The notes under the pieces: generated by a model
What the model was told of the DNA's origin: nothing
Databases searched by the model: none
The model's input: only the letters and a program-made list of their open reading frames with translations
Program-made: the position numbers and the translations under genes
Assembly: GCA_964622775.1 (NCBI GenBank)
Contig: CAZUSO010000100.1
Location: 1 to 6,990, forward strand
From: CAZUSO01 sp964622775
GTDB taxonomy: Bacteria; Bacteroidota; Bacteroidia; Chitinophagales; Chitinophagaceae
Length of the DNA stretch: 6,990 nt
Reading direction: 5' to 3'
In this document: one piece after another, positions 5,126 through 6,990 of the stretch
How positions within the stretch are numbered: position 1 is the stretch's first letter
Layout: each line of letters opens with the position of its first letter

Positions 5126-5531
5126 TTACAATTCAATTATTTCTTCTGATTGAATTTCCCGAATAAAATCTTCACGGTTTATTGCTGAAAACTTCTGCCC
5201 AGCCTGTTTCCTCAATGTATTCCAAAACCAGTTCGGATGAAGGGGAACGGGTATCCGGCAAAACAATTTCATCCTTGTATCTGAATGCTCTGGCATCTTC
5301 ATTTTTGTATATGGCAATGAGAAGTTTCATTCCTTCAAAAACTTTCAGGTTTTCATCACAAAGTTCTTTACAGCTTCTTTCAAATGTTCTTTACCAATCA
5401 AATAGTTTTGTTGACTGAATTGGATAAAAATATTGTTTACCTTGTTTTTATTTTCCTGAACCCCGTAAAATAATCGAGCTGGCATTGATTGCTGAAAGCT
5501 GGGGTAAGAAGATTTTAAATTGCGCTGACAT
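5126..5531 (-). pseudogene. Frameshifted, shortened type II restriction endonuclease (DpnII/MboI-like)
   Basis: Reading across frames gives one continuous protein-like path of about 134 residues. Frame one starts at ATG 5531 with MSAQFKIFLPQLSAINA. A second frame gives LDYFTGFRKIKT, a third KVNNIFIQFSQQNYLIGKEH, then LKEA. A fourth segment reads KELCDENLKVFEGMKLLIAI, then KDEIVLPDTRSPSSELVLEY, then IEETGWAEVFSNK. A last frame closes with INREDFIREIQSEEIIEL. The breaks are near 5480, 5441-5450 (an A/T run), 5361-5375 and 5180. The N-terminal pattern (NA.LDYF.DF.K...NV, NYLIGK..L, LLIA.., VLE.IEETG.AEVF) resembles DpnII/MboI endonucleases, which cut GATC. Those proteins are roughly twice as long, so the catalytic half appears deleted. 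The start overlaps the methyltransferase stop by 17 bases, a normal coupled arrangement. The final 18 residues could not be placed in the family. Confidence 0.66.
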
Positions 5532-6441
5532 AATCCGGATTGCCCGCCTGATTAGTAATAAGCAGCTCCGTCAATATTCCCCTTTTTTCAGCATTAGCAT
5601 TAATACTTCTTTTAGCATTTACTCTTGAGATTGAAAAGTCAGCATATAAATCGTCAAAGAAACTATCGTTTTCCTTTCCCCCATTTACATCCGAGTTACT
5701 TAAAATCCAGGTGTGATTTAATGCGTCAAGTTTGTTGCAAAAATCTCGTAACCTGATTTGTTCCTTATCGTTAAATTCGTCTTTGGCATAAGAATTAAAG
5801 CTGGATGTTTCACTTAATGGTTTATAAGGTGGGTCGAAATAGAAAAGTGTGTTTTCATCTGCAAAATCAAGCGTTTGCTCAAAATCTCCGCATAAAATCT
5901 CTACTTTTTGTAATGCCTCGCTTACCGCCAGAATATTGGCTTTGTCACAAATTGTCGGCTTTTTATAACTGCCCATTGGAACATTATATTCATTTTTTTT
6001 ATTCACCCTGTACAAGCCGTTAAAGCAAGCACGATTCAAAAAAATAAATAAAGCGGATTGTACATTTTTTTCCTCTTTTCTTGAATTATACAATGCTCTT
6101 TTTTGGTAGTAGTAATATTTCTTGTTGTCTTCGCTGCCTTCTAAATCGTGGAATTCCTTTTGTAAAATTTCAAGAGTTGCAATCAATTCGTCAGGCTTTG
6201 AAGATATTGTTTTGTAAGTGTTTATTAAGTCTTCATTAATGTCGTTAATTACAGCCCTTTTCAGGTTTGGAAAGTTATTTATCATCCAAAAAAGTACCGC
6301 ACCGCTACCTGCAAATGGTTCAATATAGGTAAAACCTGTCCGCATCATATCTGTCGGCAAAGCCTGCTCAATGTCTGAAATAAGCTGGGTTTTTCCACCT
6401 GCCCATTTCAAAAATGGCTTCGCTGTTTTATTTGTTGTCAT
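5515..6441 (-). CDS. dam: Dam-type DNA adenine N6-methyltransferase (DpnM-like, probably GATC)
   Basis: A cytoplasmic enzyme of 308 residues that transfers a methyl group from S-adenosylmethionine to N6 of adenine in DNA; D12-class, alpha-group motif order. Visible motifs: FLKWAGGKTQL (residues 10-20, motif X), YIEPFAGSGAV (39-49, SAM-binding motif I), NRACFNGLYRVN (136-147, typical of Dam/DpnM), and the catalytic FDPPY (202-206, motif IV) followed by KPLSETSSFNSY. The C-terminal part has ILSNSDVN, FFDDLY, RVNAKRSINANAEKRG and ELLITN, all found in DpnM/MboIA-type enzymes that recognise GATC. The target is therefore inferred from family resemblance. Length is normal and all key residues are present. 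ATG 6441 follows a good -7 box by about 20 bases. It is the first gene of a minus-strand series with the broken endonuclease and the 162-residue companion, so it now probably acts as a solitary methylase. Confidence 0.95.
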   Translation of the reverse strand: MTTNKTAKPFLKWAGGKTQLISDIEQALPTDMMRTGFTYIEPFAGSGAVLFWMINNFPNLKRAVINDINEDLINTYKTISSKPDELIATLEILQKEFHDLEGSEDNKKYYYYQKRALYNSRKEEKNVQSALFIFLNRACFNGLYRVNKKNEYNVPMGSYKKPTICDKANILAVSEALQKVEILCGDFEQTLDFADENTLFYFDPPYKPLSETSSFNSYAKDEFNDKEQIRLRDFCNKLDALNHTWILSNSDVNGGKENDSFFDDLYADFSISRVNAKRSINANAEKRGILTELLITNQAGNPDYVSAI

Positions 6442-6462
6442 ACTGCCTTTTATTTACACGTT

Positions 6463-6470
6463 CAAATTTA
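6463..6470 (-). promoter_or_regulatory. Candidate promoter -7 box for the methyltransferase operon
   Basis: On the minus strand TAAATTTG matches TAnnTTTG and lies 21 bases before the ATG, giving a leader of about 15 bases. The -33 element is poor (GGTTAC in the expected place). No other TAnnTTTG is nearer. It would drive the methyltransferase, the broken endonuclease and the companion gene together. Confidence 0.5.
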
Positions 6471-6565
6471 CGATTTTAATTAAAGTAACCCGTGCCGAAG
6501 CAGGGATAAAACGCTGTTGGGAAAGCGCCCACACATTTCAGGATCGAAACGATAGTAACGCTAAG

Positions 6566-6582
6566 CATGCTTGGCAAGCATG
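6566..6582. repeat. Perfect 8-bp-arm palindrome (tRNA-Ala anticodon-arm-like)
   Basis: CATGCTTG and CAAGCATG flank a single G. The 17 bases can also be read as a 5-bp stem, CATGC/GCATG, around the seven-base loop TTGGCAA, exactly the form of a tRNA-Ala(GGC) anticodon arm. No T-arm (GTTCGAA) or acceptor stem is present on either side, so this is not a tRNA gene. It may be a fragment left by an integrase that uses tRNA genes, an operator, or chance. Confidence 0.45.
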
Positions 6583-6867
6583 ATCCATCGGAGATACATT
6601 TGCCGGAAAGCCAATCTGAGCTTTTATGCTAAAGTTTAAGGGCAAAGGAAGGGCGTGATGACAAAAGTAAAAAGCACAGAAAAGCATTTCAACAACACCC
6701 TCATAAAGAAAGCAGCTTCATGCTGTCGTTTCAATCACAATAAAACTTTCGGGAAGGTCAAAATAAAAACGAGGCTACCCGAGATTTCATTCAATAAGTT
6801 TTCATTCTTTGCTCAAACGACGTGATGAAAATTTGTTATGGGGGGCTGTGTATCTTTTCGGGGAGGA

Positions 6868-6936
6868 TCCCAAATTGTCGCACCGGAGCAATCTCCCGAA
6901 TGTAAAAGGTATCGTCATTGCGGGTGAAGCGTATCA
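6868..6936. repeat. 15-bp direct repeat copy 2 joined to REP-like sequence
   Basis: TCCCAAATTGTCGCA (6868-6882) repeats the sequence at 4198-4212. On the minus strand the following segment contains CTTCACCCGCAATGACGATA and, 15-20 bases on, GGGAGATTGCTCCGG. Both are pieces of the same intergenic repeat type seen at 4314-4345 (GAGATT-CTTCAC-CAATGAC). GCAAT (6888-6892) and ATTGC (6917-6921) can pair, as can GGAG and CTCC around 6885-6896. It is probably a degenerate dispersed repeat rather than a regulatory site. Confidence 0.42.
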
Positions 6937-6990
6937 GCGGTCGTCATCCTATGTTTGCACAGTGTTCTATTTTTCTAATAAGTTATAACT

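Larger units (their letters stand above)
6471..6990. other. 520-base stretch without a convincing gene
   Basis: No long frame exists here. A 55-residue plus-strand frame (6658-6825) starts MTKVKSTEKHFNNTLIKKAA after a GGAAGGG stretch. A 49-residue minus-strand frame (6687-6538) contains LNFSIKAQIGFPANVSP, which faintly recalls the region after a signal peptide in secreted Bacteroidota proteins. Neither is recognised and both may be chance or relics. The stretch also holds a perfect short palindrome (6566-6582), a second copy of a 15-bp repeat (6868-6882) and REP-like sequence up to about 6935. The last 50 bases show nothing I can interpret. Confidence 0.5.

Noticed and set aside
6371..6583. 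70-residue plus-strand frame opposite the methyltransferase start
   Set aside because: It is antisense to the conserved N-terminal motifs of the methyltransferase and has no recognisable features.
6658..6825. 55-residue plus-strand frame as a real gene
   Set aside because: It has no promoter and no family pattern. It is kept only as a remark in the gene-free stretch.

Overview
The window looks like accessory DNA from a member of the Bacteroidota, probably a Chitinophagaceae- or Sphingobacteriales-like genome. Three things point there. Promoters fit the Bacteroidota pattern (TTTG, about 20 bases, TAnnTTTG) and the genes lack clear Shine-Dalgarno sites. There is a relic of the conjugative-transposon regulator RteC. 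The gene families (ArsR/AHSA1/DoxX/YdeI set, YoaK/DUF1275) are common in that phylum. The genus is an inference.

Layout. Bases 32-744 (minus strand) are a graveyard: an rteC remnant broken by frameshifts runs directly into the C-terminal end of an unrelated gene of the ORF6N-associated type, making a chimeric pseudogene. Bases 745-954 hold a possible promoter and a 23-codon reading frame. Bases 955-2882 are an intact plus-strand operon: an ArsR-family repressor, an SRPBCC/AHSA1 protein, a DoxX-like membrane protein and a YdeI/DUF1801 protein. Its promoter contains a near-perfect palindrome plus a third half-site, the probable operator. Bases 2883-3307 carry two weak convergent coding relics. 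Bases 3308-4048 (minus) encode an intact YoaK/DUF1275 membrane protein. Bases 4049-4631 are mostly non-coding, with a REP-like repeat and a two-frame coding relic.

Bases 4632-6441 (minus) are the remains of a type II restriction-modification locus, transcribed in this order: an intact Dam-type (DpnM-like, probably GATC) adenine methyltransferase; a frameshifted, shortened relic resembling the N-terminal part of a DpnII/MboI-family endonuclease, its start overlapping the methyltransferase stop; and an intact 162-residue companion protein of unknown function. The endonuclease appears dead, which would leave a solitary methylase. By hand scan, the 3.26 kb from 3280 to 6541 contains no GATC, although the rest of the window has about 16. 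This gap covers the whole methylase locus and is the most striking signal here. Bases 6471-6990 contain no convincing gene, but do hold a perfect 8-bp-arm palindrome and REP-like repeat fragments.

The working parts appear to be the ArsR-controlled operon, the DUF1275 gene and the methylase plus its companion. The degraded parts are mobile-element and restriction genes, as expected at a site of repeated insertion and decay.
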